Shown here piece after piece: positions 23,481 to 31,126 of a stretch of DNA of 38,659 bases. Position numbers and translations under genes: made by a program. The notes beneath the pieces are model-generated. The model was not told where the DNA came from. It saw only the letters and a list, made by a program, of their open reading frames with translations, and ran no database searches. Every line of letters begins with the position of its first letter. Within the stretch, counting starts at the first letter, position 1. The stretch spans positions 1 through 38,659 of the forward strand of contig CAYPHY010000048.1 in the NCBI GenBank assembly GCA_964410625.1. Reading direction: 5' to 3'. Origin of the DNA: CAYPHY01 sp964410625. GTDB taxonomy: Bacteria; Chloroflexota; Anaerolineae; Promineifilales; Promineifilaceae.

Positions 23481-23560
23481 GAATGGGAGACTGAGAGACT
23501 AGGAGATTGGGAGACTGAGTAACTTAATCTCCTAGTCTCTCAGTCTCTTAATCTCTTCTT
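23481..23560. repeat. octamer repeat with 22-bp inverted complement and T-rich tail
   Basis: GAGACTGAGAGACTAGGAGATT (23487-23508) is perfectly complementary to 23526-23547, with a 17-base loop. The units are 8 bases (GGAGACTG/AGAGACTA type). CTTAATCTCTTCTTTTTTCG follows, so on the plus strand it resembles a terminator. Similar octamers occur at 30985-31040. Confidence 0.88.
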
Positions 23561-23636
23561 TTTTCGCCCCGCAACTTTGCTAAACATGCCGCGTATAGGG
23601 GGTAGAATCTTAGTTATCTGATGGAGGTTAAATAGT

Positions 23637-24044
23637 ATGCCTCAGGCACAATTAATGCGAAGTGAAACGGACAGGATGATCGCCGGTGTATGCGGTGGTC
23701 TGGCCGTTTATCTAGGCATTGACCCGGTCTTTGTGCGCCTGGCGTTTGCTGTCTTGTTGTTTGCCAGCGGTATCGGCTTGCCGATCTATCTGCTGCTGTG
23801 GATCATCATGCCCAGTGAGGGGAGTGTTGATGGCACAGGAGTAGAGGTTATCCAAAAAAATGTCAATGAGTTTGGCGAGACAGTGTCGGCAAGCGTCGGC
23901 CGCATCGGCCGTCCCGGAACCATCGGCGCCATCCTTGTCCTTTTAGGCGCGTACTTCTTGCTTAGCCAATTTGGATGGGGTAGCGGTTGGTTTTGGCCGC
24001 TGGTGCTGATCGGTGGCGGGGTCTATTTGCTGCTGCGACGATGA
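23637..24044 (+). CDS. PspC-domain membrane protein
   Basis: Small inner-membrane protein of 135 residues. The PspC domain covers residues 5-60: RSETDRMIAGVCGGLAVYLGIDPVFVRLAF, then two membrane segments ending LLLWIIMPSE. A charged linker is followed by two more hydrophobic segments (TIGAILVLLGAYFLLSQF and WPLVLIGGGVYLLL). Such proteins sense envelope stress in other bacteria; no psp partners are in this window. GGAGG sits 9 bases before the ATG. Confidence 0.9.
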   Translation: MPQAQLMRSETDRMIAGVCGGLAVYLGIDPVFVRLAFAVLLFASGIGLPIYLLLWIIMPSEGSVDGTGVEVIQKNVNEFGETVSASVGRIGRPGTIGAILVLLGAYFLLSQFGWGSGWFWPLVLIGGGVYLLLRR

Positions 24045-24046
24045 GA

Positions 24047-24112
24047 TAGGTGTATTGGTATATCGGTGTATTAGTTACTATACCAATACACTAATACACC
24101 ATTACACCAGAA
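24047..24112. repeat. octamer repeat with inverted complement (GGTGTATT type)
   Basis: GTGTATTGGTATA (24050-24062) is perfectly complementary to TATACCAATACAC (24079-24091), and GTGTATTAGT/ACTAATACAC adds an interleaved pair. Units of 8 bases (GGTGTATT, GGTATATC) are the same as at 32281-32372. Confidence 0.88.
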
Positions 24113-24141
24113 AATCATTCACTGCTTCTCGAAAATAGGGT

Positions 24142-24147
24142 TACAAT
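24142..24147 (+). promoter_or_regulatory. -10 box suggesting a leaderless start
   Basis: TACAAT lies 8 bases before the ATG of the phosphotransferase gene, so transcription should begin at or near the start codon. No ribosome binding site is visible. Confidence 0.45.
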
Positions 24148-24155
24148 ATGCCTCT

Positions 24156-25235
24156 ATGAGTGGCAGCAGCGCACATGATGATACGATCAGCGTTCGGGTA
24201 GACGAACGATTTGATGAACAACGCCTGGCGGCTTATCTACGTGATAAGTTGCCGGGCGTTGGTGCTTTACGGCGGGTGCGGCAGTTTGGGGGCGGGGCGG
24301 CCAATCTGACTTATCTGCTTGATTATGGGACAAGGGAATACGTCTTGCGACGGCCGCCGCTTGGCCCCGTTGCTCGCTCCGCCCACGACATGGGGCGTGA
24401 ATACCGCGTCTTGTCACTGTTGCATCAAGCCTATCCCTATGCTCCCCAGGCTTTTCACTATTGCGAAGATGAATCCATTATTGGCGCGCCGTTTTTTATC
24501 ATGGAACGCAAACGAGGCGTGGTGGTGCGCCGGTCGTTGCCCGCTGTTTACCAGGCGACGCCCGACGCGCCGCGACGAATGAGTAAGGCGCTGGTCAATG
24601 CCCTGGCTGAGTTCCATGCGGTTGATTATAAGGCAATCGGGTTGGGGGAGTTGGGACGGCCGCAAGGCTTTGTCCAGCGCCAGATTGAGGGTTGGTACCG
24701 TCGCTGGCAGGCGGCCACGGCCGGTACGCCCAATGAAGCGTTGCCGGAGATGGAGTGGGTCTATCGTTGGCTGGGCGACAACCAACCGGGGACGGCCGAT
24801 AGTTCGTTACTCCACAATGATTACAAGCTCGATAATGTGATGTTGGCCGCCGACGATCCGGGGCGGATGGTGGCCGTGTTTGATTGGGATATGTGTACGC
24901 TGGGCGATCCCCTGTGCGATGTGGGGGCGTTGCTGGCTTATTGGACGGAAGCGGACGATCCACCCTATTTCCAGGCGATCTCGATGATGCCCACCGGCGA
25001 TCTGGGCTTTCCCACACGGAGGGAGTTGGCCGCCTGGTATGCCGAAAAAAGCGGCCGCCCCATCCATCATCTCCACTTCTACCACGCCCTCGGCCTTTAC
25101 CGGCTGGCGGTGATCATCGCCCAAATCTACATCCGTTACCTTCGCGGCCAAACGCAAGACGGCCGCTTTGAAGCCTTTGGCCCAATGATCCCGCTGACGG
25201 TGCGGGCGGCCGAAGCAATAGCAAGAAAAGGATGA
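24156..25235 (+). CDS. APH-type phosphotransferase (ACAD10/11-like kinase)
   Basis: Small-molecule kinase of 359 residues with the aminoglycoside phosphotransferase fold. Landmarks are the glycine-rich nucleotide region RQFGGGAANLTYLLD, an invariant lysine-type position replaced in context by YVLRRPP, the catalytic loop LLHNDYKLDNVML, and the metal Asp in VFDWDMCTLGDPLCDVG. The sequence is nearest the FadE10/ACAD10-11 N-terminal kinases, which act on hydroxyacyl-CoA-type compounds; drug resistance is unlikely. It may work with the following ligase. Its TGA lies in a GGATGAA heptamer array. Confidence 0.85.
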   Translation: MSGSSAHDDTISVRVDERFDEQRLAAYLRDKLPGVGALRRVRQFGGGAANLTYLLDYGTREYVLRRPPLGPVARSAHDMGREYRVLSLLHQAYPYAPQAFHYCEDESIIGAPFFIMERKRGVVVRRSLPAVYQATPDAPRRMSKALVNALAEFHAVDYKAIGLGELGRPQGFVQRQIEGWYRRWQAATAGTPNEALPEMEWVYRWLGDNQPGTADSSLLHNDYKLDNVMLAADDPGRMVAVFDWDMCTLGDPLCDVGALLAYWTEADDPPYFQAISMMPTGDLGFPTRRELAAWYAEKSGRPIHHLHFYHALGLYRLAVIIAQIYIRYLRGQTQDGRFEAFGPMIPLTVRAAEAIARKG

Positions 25236-25308
25236 AGGATGAGGGCTGAGGGATGAAGGATGAATGAACTGCATTTTCAGCCTTCATCCTTCAGCCTTCA
25301 TCCTTTAA
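25227..25308. repeat. heptamer repeat with inverted complement (GGATGAA type)
   Basis: AAAGGATGAAGG (25227-25238) is perfectly complementary to CCTTCATCCTTT (25295-25306). Between them run GGATGAG, GGCTGAG, GGATGAA, then CCTTCATCCTTCAGCC. The first unit carries the TGA of the preceding gene. AGGAGG for the next gene starts 10 bases after the array. Confidence 0.9.
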
Positions 25309-25324
25309 AAATTTCAGGAGGAAC

Positions 25325-26869
25325 ATGAATCCCGCAGACCTACAAGCCCAGTTTAATGCGTTGCAGGAAAAACTCGTGCCGTTGTGGCAGACGATTGGCC
25401 GTTCTGACCCCGGCGGCCCGGTGCAGGAGGAAAACACATTGGTTGTGGTCCCTTCGATGACGGCCGATGTCAAAATTGACGGGACACGCCACCGAATTTA
25501 TGAGGAGCGTTTTCTGTTCATGCTTTTCTTGCTGCGCCAGCCACGCCTGCAGATGATCTACGTCACTTCGCAACAGATCATGCCCGATGTGTTGGACTAT
25601 TATTTGCAAATGATCCCCGGTGTGATGGCCAGCCACGCCCGCAAGCGGTTGTTTCTCGTTTCGCCGCTGGATAGCTCATCACGGCCGTTGGTGGAGAAGC
25701 TGCTGGAACGGCAGCGCCTGTTGCAACAAATCCGCTCGCTGATCCCTGATCTCGACCGCGCCCATATTATTCCCTTCACCACCACCGACAAGGAGCGTGA
25801 ACTGGCGGTGCGCCTGGGGATTCCGATGTATGCCGCCGATCCCCGATTTTTCGCCTTTGGCACAAAGAGCGGGGCGCGACGATTGTTTGCCGAGGAGGGT
25901 GTGGCGCATCCGTTAGGCGTAGAGAACTTGACCAGTGAAGACGGGCTGATTGAGGCCATTGCCACCATCCGCGCCCAAAAGCCGGCCGTTGCGCAAGTCA
26001 TCGTCAAGCTGAACGAGGGGCTTTCGGGGATGGGCAATGGTGTCGTGAAGCTCGAAGGGTTGCCTGTGCCAGGGGACGCGGCCGAACGAGAGGCCATTGC
26101 CACTGCCCTGCGCGGCATCCGCTTTGAAGTGCAGAGCACTGCGTATGATTGGTATATCGGCAGTGTAGGTTCCAACGGGGCGATTGTCGAGGAAATGATC
26201 AGCGGCGACGAAGTGCATAGCCCCAGCGTGCAGATGCGTATTTCGCCCCTCGGCCAGGTGGAAATCCTCTCCACCCATGACCAGATGCTCGGCGGGCCAG
26301 GGGGCCAAAGCTACCTCGGCGCGATCTTCCCCGCCAATCCTGAATACAGCCGCTTGATCACGCAAGAAGCGGAGAAGGTCGGCCAACGGCTGGCGCAGGA
26401 GGGGATTCTCGGCCGTTTCGCGCTCGATTTCCTCGTTGTCCGTTCGGGCGGTAGCGAGTGGCGGCCGTATGCGATTGAAGTGAATTTGCGTAAAGGGGGG
26501 ACGACCGCCCCTTATCTGACGCTGCAATATTTGACCGACGGCCGATATGATCCCGAAACTGGTCTCTTCTCCCCGGCACGTGGCGGCAACCGCTACTACG
26601 TCGCCAGCGACCATGTGGAGTCCGACGACTACCGCGTGCTCACCCCCGACGACCTGTTTGAGATCATCAGCAGCAACCGTCTGCACTTTGACCATTGCAG
26701 CCAGACCGGTCTTGTCATGCACATGTTCAGCGGTGTGGCCGAGCTAGGCCAGTTTGGGGTGACGGCGATTGGTCGTACGGCGGCCGAGGCGCAGGCGATG
26801 TATCAGCGCTTTCTGGGGATATTAGATGAGACGGCGAAGGCGGCTCACGACACAGCAGCTACTAATTGA
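25325..26869 (+). CDS. PGM1-like ATP-grasp peptide ligase
   Basis: ATP-dependent carboxylate-amine ligase of 514 residues, resembling the peptide ligase PGM1 of the pheganomycin pathway. An N-terminal domain (about 30-180) precedes the ATP-grasp region: VKLNEGLSGMGNGVVKLEG, GAIVEEMISGDEVHSPSVQ, GRFALDFLVV and AIEVNLRKGGTTAP, whose Glu/Asn should bind metal. The C-terminal part (about 420-510: ASDHVESDDYRVLTPDDL, GLVMHMFSGVAELGQFGVTAIG) matches the PGM1_C pattern. AGGAGG gives a strong ribosome site. The substrates are unknown; I see no other biosynthetic genes besides the upstream kinase. Confidence 0.78.
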   Translation: MNPADLQAQFNALQEKLVPLWQTIGRSDPGGPVQEENTLVVVPSMTADVKIDGTRHRIYEERFLFMLFLLRQPRLQMIYVTSQQIMPDVLDYYLQMIPGVMASHARKRLFLVSPLDSSSRPLVEKLLERQRLLQQIRSLIPDLDRAHIIPFTTTDKERELAVRLGIPMYAADPRFFAFGTKSGARRLFAEEGVAHPLGVENLTSEDGLIEAIATIRAQKPAVAQVIVKLNEGLSGMGNGVVKLEGLPVPGDAAEREAIATALRGIRFEVQSTAYDWYIGSVGSNGAIVEEMISGDEVHSPSVQMRISPLGQVEILSTHDQMLGGPGGQSYLGAIFPANPEYSRLITQEAEKVGQRLAQEGILGRFALDFLVVRSGGSEWRPYAIEVNLRKGGTTAPYLTLQYLTDGRYDPETGLFSPARGGNRYYVASDHVESDDYRVLTPDDLFEIISSNRLHFDHCSQTGLVMHMFSGVAELGQFGVTAIGRTAAEAQAMYQRFLGILDETAKAAHDTAATN

Positions 26870-26884
26870 AGTCTAGCGTCATTA

Positions 26885-27307
26885 TTAATTGTATGTCAGT
26901 CCATAAAATTTAAACTGGCGCGGGGTTATGATGCCAATCGCCTCATATGATTTTAGACGGAGTAAATCCTGATCATAGGTAATGATTAACCCTGCTTCAC
27001 CAGCAACAGCACATTCAAGAATACGATTGTCATCGTCATCTTCTTCAATAACAGATAGTGTCATGTCTGGTTCGATGATTTCGACTAAATCGCGGATCGT
27101 CTTAAGAAACAGTGTGACCTGGTTCTCAGGCCATTGAAATTTCTCGTGTAACTTCTCTTCAAGTTCTCTGAGAATAAACTCAGAGGCGATGAGGGTTACT
27201 CGCCAGGTTGAGGCGAGGTGCAAGATCGTTTCTGCTTCTCGGCCGTGCAAGGCGGCCGAGACATAGACGTTGGTATCAAAGACAATGCGTAAGGCTGAGG
27301 TAGCCAT
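26885..27307 (-). CDS. PIN-domain toxin (PIN_3/COG1569 type)
   Basis: Putative ribonuclease toxin of 140 residues. Conserved acidic residues fit the PIN active site: IVFDTNVYVSA, EFILRELEEKL, DDDDNRILECAVAGEAGLIITYDQDLL. Translation starts at an ATG that shares a base with the antitoxin stop (TAATG at 27307-27309), showing coupling. The end of the ligase gene is 15 bases beyond its stop, tail to tail. Confidence 0.88.
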   Translation of the reverse strand: MATSALRIVFDTNVYVSAALHGREAETILHLASTWRVTLIASEFILRELEEKLHEKFQWPENQVTLFLKTIRDLVEIIEPDMTLSVIEEDDDDNRILECAVAGEAGLIITYDQDLLRLKSYEAIGIITPRQFKFYGLTYN

Positions 27308-27543
27308 TAACCGAGAAACTGCTCTAGCTCTTCATCCGTTTCAATGCCAAATCGTTCCGCAGTTTCACGGCCCCACTCGCGAATCAGCCGCCAACGGCGA
27401 ATGAACTGATAGTGACGAAACGCCTCGCGGATTAATTCGCTCTTGGTACGATTTTCTTCTTGGGCAACCGCCTCAATTGCCTCATACATTTCTGGTGGCA
27501 CCGATATATTCAAAATTTTGCTTGTGCGACTTGTAGTAGTCAT
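27307..27543 (-). CDS. ribbon-helix-helix antitoxin
   Basis: 78-residue partner of the PIN toxin. The N-terminal ribbon-helix-helix reads SKILNISVPPEMYEAIEAVAQEENRTKSELIREAFRHYQ; the acidic C-terminal tail (ETDEELEQFLG) should bind the toxin. A 21-base palindrome lies directly upstream. Confidence 0.88.
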   Translation of the reverse strand: MTTTSRTSKILNISVPPEMYEAIEAVAQEENRTKSELIREAFRHYQFIRRWRLIREWGRETAERFGIETDEELEQFLG

Positions 27544-27558
27544 GTGATATTACGACCT

Positions 27559-27579
27559 CAGTAATACATTGTATTACTG
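27559..27579. promoter_or_regulatory. palindromic operator of the PIN/RHH pair
   Basis: CAGTAATAC and GTATTACTG form a perfect 9-base inverted repeat around ATT, 15 bases upstream of the antitoxin ATG. It overlaps a TACAAT -10-like box read on the minus strand, so binding of the antitoxin would block transcription. Confidence 0.7.
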
Positions 27580-27626
27580 ATTATCTATTCACTTTGCTTT
27601 GTAGTCAACAAATAGATCTTTGGGGC

Positions 27627-27654
27627 TTGACATGGGGCTTCATTTTTATATAAT
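27627..27654 (+). promoter_or_regulatory. arsR promoter (consensus TTGACA/TATAAT)
   Basis: TTGACA (27627-27632) and TATAAT (27649-27654) match consensus fully, with a 16-base spacer. Transcription should start near 27661, directly in front of the operator at 27664-27682. Confidence 0.85.
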
Positions 27655-27663
27655 ACTATTTTA

Positions 27664-27682
27664 TATAGACAATCATCTATAT
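27664..27682. promoter_or_regulatory. ArsR operator 1
   Basis: TATAGACAATCATCTATAT is an imperfect palindrome just downstream of the predicted transcription start. It matches operator 2 (28061-28079) at 16 of 19 positions. Confidence 0.75.
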
Positions 27683-27694
27683 TTTAGATTCGAT

Positions 27695-28024
27695 ATGGAC
27701 TCAGTTCTCTTTGCGAAGGCGATTGCCGACGAGACACGGCAAGAAATCATGCGCTTGCTCTGCTGTCAATGGCTATGTGTCAATGATGTGGTGGAGAAGC
27801 TGAATGGCGTGACCCAGCCTACTGTGTCTCATCATCTGGCCGTGCTGCGCGAGGCGGGGCTGGTTCATACGCGGCGCGACGGCCGCCAGGTCTTCTATTC
27901 ACTCAATCAGGATGCGGTGGCGGTGTGCTGCGGCCGTCTGATGCGTGTCTTTGCCCCGGAGCGATCGGCTGCGGCAATGGACGCTATTCCTCTGAGTGAG
28001 ATTAGTACAGTCCCGGCTGCATAA
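27695..28024 (+). CDS. arsR: ArsR-family arsenic-responsive repressor
   Basis: Winged-helix repressor of 109 residues. The helix-turn-helix reads GVTQPTVSHHLAVLREAGLVHTRRDGRQVFYSL. Cysteines Cys23, Cys24, Cys28 lie in LLCCQWLCVNDV, near the classical ArsR metal motif (ELCVCDL), and Cys78/79 lie in VAVCCGRLM near the C-terminus; together they may form an As(III) site. ATG 27695 lies in the arsR leader without an evident Shine-Dalgarno sequence. An upstream TTG start is possible but reads through the promoter. Confidence 0.88.
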   Translation: MDSVLFAKAIADETRQEIMRLLCCQWLCVNDVVEKLNGVTQPTVSHHLAVLREAGLVHTRRDGRQVFYSLNQDAVAVCCGRLMRVFAPERSAAAMDAIPLSEISTVPAA

Positions 28025-28060
28025 TCCGTATGGTCGTTCGCGCTTTTTTTTACCAACTTG

Positions 28061-28079
28061 TATAGACGTTCATCAATAT
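28061..28079. promoter_or_regulatory. ArsR operator 2, before arsM
   Basis: TATAGACGTTCATCAATAT is a second copy of the operator, between arsR and arsM. It suggests that arsM is controlled separately as well as by read-through from the arsR promoter. Confidence 0.7.
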
Positions 28080-28088
28080 GAGGGAGAA

Positions 28089-28916
28089 ATGACCACTTTA
28101 ACACCTGAAAATGTCCATGAAGTCGTCCGCCAACGTTATAGCAGCGTTGTCGAGTCGTTCCAACTGCCAATAGCTCAGGAGGCCGATTGTTGCCAACCGG
28201 CGACGGGCAGCGTAACAGAGGCGGCCGACTGTTGCAGTGGCGACAGTGATTGTGGCTGCGGTAGTGATTTATATACGGCCGATATAAGCTGGCTGCCGGC
28301 CGATGTCACCGGGTTATCGCTTGGCTGTGGCGACCCGATCACGCTGGCTGGACTGGAAGCGGGGCAGACTGTGCTTGATCTCGGTTCGGGCGCGGGGATA
28401 GATGTCTTTATGGCTGCGCGACAGGTGGGGCCGGAAGGGTATGTGATCGGCGTGGATATGACGCCAGCGATGTTGGAGAAAGCCAACCGCAACAAGGCGC
28501 AACTGGGCTTTGAACAGGTCGAGTTTCGTCAGGGGTATATCGAGGCGTTGCCAGTGGAAGACAATAGCATTGATGTGATTATCTCCAACTGTGTGATCAA
28601 CCTCAGCCCGGACAAAGCGGCCGTCTTTCGCGAAGCGTTTCGGGTGTTGAAGCCGGGCGGCCGTATTGCCGCCTCCGATATGGTGACGCAAGGTCACTTT
28701 TCGCCACAAGAACGCGCCGACGCCTCCGCTTGGGCAGGCTGCATCAGCGGGGCGGAGGATGTGGCCGATTATGTGGCGGCGATGCAAGCCGCCGGTTTTG
28801 TGGATATATCGGTGCAGGATAAGGCAGCGCCCGATGTGGAACTGGCGGGGACGCTCTCGTTGGATGGCCCGGCTCGTTTGTTTAGTGCACGGGTGACGGC
28901 CGTGAAGCCTGGTTAA
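28089..28916 (+). CDS. arsM: arsenite S-adenosylmethionine methyltransferase
   Basis: Methylates As(III) to volatile or less toxic methylated arsenicals using SAM. 275 residues. The N-terminal segment is unusually Cys-rich (ADCCQPATG, AADCCSGDSDCGCGSD). The SAM fold shows TVLDLGSGAGIDVF. The three As(III)-binding cysteines correspond to Cys80 (SLGCGDP), Cys168 (SNCVINLSPDK) and Cys218 (WAGCISGA). AGGGAGA sits 2 bases before ATG 28089. It is followed by a strong inverted repeat shared with ssb. Confidence 0.95.
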   Translation: MTTLTPENVHEVVRQRYSSVVESFQLPIAQEADCCQPATGSVTEAADCCSGDSDCGCGSDLYTADISWLPADVTGLSLGCGDPITLAGLEAGQTVLDLGSGAGIDVFMAARQVGPEGYVIGVDMTPAMLEKANRNKAQLGFEQVEFRQGYIEALPVEDNSIDVIISNCVINLSPDKAAVFREAFRVLKPGGRIAASDMVTQGHFSPQERADASAWAGCISGAEDVADYVAAMQAAGFVDISVQDKAAPDVELAGTLSLDGPARLFSARVTAVKPG

Positions 28917-28920
28917 ACAA

Positions 28921-28996
28921 AAAGACAACAACGGATAGAGAAATGAACGAATGGTTATTCATCCATCCGCTTATTTCCTTATCCGTTGTTGTCTTT
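28921..28996. terminator. bidirectional terminator hairpin between arsM and ssb
   Basis: AAAGACAACAACGGATA (28921-28937) is perfectly complementary to TATCCGTTGTTGTCTTT (28980-28996). The 17-base stem ends in A/T runs on both sides, fitting termination of the two convergent genes. The inner part is partly complementary too. Confidence 0.7.
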
Positions 28997-29013
28997 CGTT
29001 GGCTTTCAGCTAC

Positions 29014-29457
29014 CTAGAACGGGATGTCGTCTTCTTCTTGTGCTGCCACGCGGCCGCCGCCATTGCCACCGCTATATGACTCTTCGTCGCTATAGCCACC
29101 GCTCGCTCCATCACGGCTGCCAATAAAGCGGAATGACTCAGCAGTAACTTCAAAGGATGCACGCATCGTGCCGTCTTGACCAGTCCACAAACGAGGACCA
29201 CCGGTTTCCGGGTCTGGTCGAAGGCGACCTTCAACCAGAACCTGCTTCCCTTTGGTCAAATACTCATTTGCTGTTTCCGCCTGGCGTCCAAACACGCTGA
29301 TGCGGAACCAGGTGGTTTCATCAACTTGCTGACCATTACGATCATTCCAGCGACGATTGGTTGCAAGACTGAAATTAGTAACTGCTGTCCCATCGGGCAT
29401 GTAGCGCATTTGCGGATCGCCACCCAGGTAACCAACGATGATAATTTTTTGATACAT
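29014..29457 (-). CDS. ssb: single-stranded DNA-binding protein
   Basis: OB-fold protein of 147 residues. The start MYQKIIIVGYLGGDPQMRY and the middle VTNFSLATNRRWNDRNGQ, TTWFRISVFGRQAE are typical. A Gly/Ser-rich linker (SGGYSDEESYSGGNGGG) precedes the acidic C-terminal tip DDIPF, which recruits repair and replication partners. GGAG lies just upstream of ATG 29457; the longer reading to 29535 is not needed. It is isolated from rpsF/rpsR. Confidence 0.95.
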   Translation of the reverse strand: MYQKIIIVGYLGGDPQMRYMPDGTAVTNFSLATNRRWNDRNGQQVDETTWFRISVFGRQAETANEYLTKGKQVLVEGRLRPDPETGGPRLWTGQDGTMRASFEVTAESFRFIGSRDGASGGYSDEESYSGGNGGGRVAAQEEDDIPF

Positions 29458-29727
29458 TGCGCTCTCCTTATATGTGGCCCAATTAAATTTGGCTTTACCC
29501 TTTCCCGCTGTCTCTAACAGTGCTGATCGTAGCACGTTTTTTGTGAATGATCCAAAGCGCTGTTAGGGAAAGTAGCCAGTGATGACCACATGCTGACCTT
29601 TGATTGTTGTACCAATACAACCAATAGTATAGCACAAATGTTCTGATAGTGCAATACCCAACTTTGTTGTGCGGGTTGGCAACCCGCGTTACTGGCTAAT
29701 TATTGCCGTCTTCCGCTTTATCTGTGC

Positions 29728-29733
29728 TATAAA
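29728..29733 (+). promoter_or_regulatory. -10 box suggesting a leaderless start
   Basis: TATAAA lies 6 bases before the ATG of the first M20 peptidase, with TTGCCG at 29703-29708 (a long 19-base spacer). No ribosome binding site is visible. Confidence 0.45.
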
Positions 29734-29739
29734 TGGGAC

Positions 29740-30984
29740 ATGCTAGAGCATCATTCCTACCAACCCATCTATGACACCATTCGCCACAACTTGCCGCGCT
29801 ATCTTGATATGTTACGCGAGATGGTGGCGATCAACAGCTTTACGGCCAATCCCGCCGGGGTGAATCGCCTCGGCGACCTGACGGCCGACTGCTTCGCTCA
29901 ACTTGGTTTCAGCGCCGAACGAGTACAGGCGGCCGAACCCAGCTACGGCCAACACCTTGTCCTCACTCGCCAAGCGGCTACCGGCCCAGACGCGCCGGTC
30001 ATCGGCCTGATCTCCCATCTCGACACCGTTTATACCGCTACTGAGGAGGAAGCCAATAACTTTTATTGGCGTGTGGAGGGGGAGCGCATCTATGGCCCCG
30101 GCACGTGTGACATCAAGGGTGGGACGGTGATGATCTACCTGGTGCTGGAGACGTTGCAAACCCATTTCCCCGATGCTTTCAATCGCGTCACTTGGGTGAT
30201 CTTGCTGAATGCGGCCGAAGAGGTGCTGGTGCGTGACTTCGGGGAGCTGTGTCGCCAGCGACTTGGTAGCAATGCCAAAGCCGCCCTGGTCTTTGAAGGG
30301 GGCGCGGTGGATGGGGATAGCGGCCGTCTCGTTGTCGCCCGCAAGGGGATGGCGCGGTATACGATTACGGCCGCGGGCAAAGCCTCTCATGCCGGAGCCG
30401 CGCACGAACAGGGGGCTAACGCCATTGTGCAGTTGGCCGATGTCGTCCAGCAGGTGGCGGCCTTCACCGATTATCAGCAACAAATCACCTTCAATGTCGG
30501 CACCATCATTGGTGGCACCGTCGTTAATCGCGTTCCCCACCAGGCGGTGGCGACGGTGGAGATGCGAGCCTTCGACCCCACTGTATTTGAAGCCGGTATT
30601 GAACGCATGGTGGCCCTGAACGGCTATACCAGCGTACGCAGTGCTGAAGGGGGCTATCCTTGCCGGGTGACGGTGGAGGTGGACGGCCGTTGGGAACCCT
30701 GGCCGGTCAACGATAGCACAAACCGGCTGCTGGCTTTGTTCCAGGCGGCCGGGCAGGGATTCGGCTTCCATGTTGATCCGGAAGCACGCGGCGGTCTGAG
30801 CGATGGCAACCTGATTTGGGAGCATCTGCCGACGATTGATGGCCTCGGCCCGTCCGGGGGCAACGCCCACTGCTCTGAACGTAGCCCCGATGGCAGCAAA
30901 GACCAGGAGTACGTGCTGCCTGCTTCCTATTTGTCGAAGGGGGTGTTGAATGTGGTGGGGGTGTTGGGGGTGATTGGGGATTAG
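29740..30984 (+). CDS. M20-family metallopeptidase (glutamate carboxypeptidase-like)
   Basis: Zinc-dependent exopeptidase/amidohydrolase of 414 residues. Zinc ligands and catalytic residues lie in GLISHLDTVY, YGPGTCDIKGGTVM, LLNAAEEVL, VFEGGAVDGD and the late SGGNAHCSERSPD. The dimerisation/lid domain starts at ARKGMARYTITAAGKASHAG. It fits the CPG2/ArgE/DapE group; the substrate is unknown. A second M20 gene follows on the same strand. The TAG stop lies at the edge of the octamer array. Confidence 0.88.
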   Translation: MLEHHSYQPIYDTIRHNLPRYLDMLREMVAINSFTANPAGVNRLGDLTADCFAQLGFSAERVQAAEPSYGQHLVLTRQAATGPDAPVIGLISHLDTVYTATEEEANNFYWRVEGERIYGPGTCDIKGGTVMIYLVLETLQTHFPDAFNRVTWVILLNAAEEVLVRDFGELCRQRLGSNAKAALVFEGGAVDGDSGRLVVARKGMARYTITAAGKASHAGAAHEQGANAIVQLADVVQQVAAFTDYQQQITFNVGTIIGGTVVNRVPHQAVATVEMRAFDPTVFEAGIERMVALNGYTSVRSAEGGYPCRVTVEVDGRWEPWPVNDSTNRLLALFQAAGQGFGFHVDPEARGGLSDGNLIWEHLPTIDGLGPSGGNAHCSERSPDGSKDQEYVLPASYLSKGVLNVVGVLGVIGD

Positions 30985-31115
30985 GAGACTGGGAGACTGA
31001 GAGATTAAGAGACTGGGAGATTAGAGATTGAGGTAATCGGTAATCAGTGAGCGGTGATCGGATCAGAAAATCCGATAACTGATTACCGCTTACGGTTTAC
31101 CGCTCACCGATCATG
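30979..31115. repeat. two stacked repeat families between the M20 genes
   Basis: The first part (to about 31035) holds GGAGACTG/GAGAGATT octamers without complement, like 23481-23560. The second part has heptamers GGTAATC, AGTGAGC, GGTGATC, then complements: GGTAATCAGT pairs with ACTGATTACC, and TGAGCGGT with ACCGCTCA. It fills most of the 142-base spacer. Confidence 0.8.
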
Positions 31116-31126
31116 GGGACGTACAA

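Noticed and set aside
24156..25235. Aminoglycoside resistance enzyme
   Set aside because: Although the fold is shared, the motifs are nearest the ACAD10/11-like kinases of acyl-CoA metabolism.
29812..30870. 352-codon reading frame opposite the first M20 gene
   Set aside because: A long shadow frame produced by high GC and codon bias, without a ribosome site or family motif.
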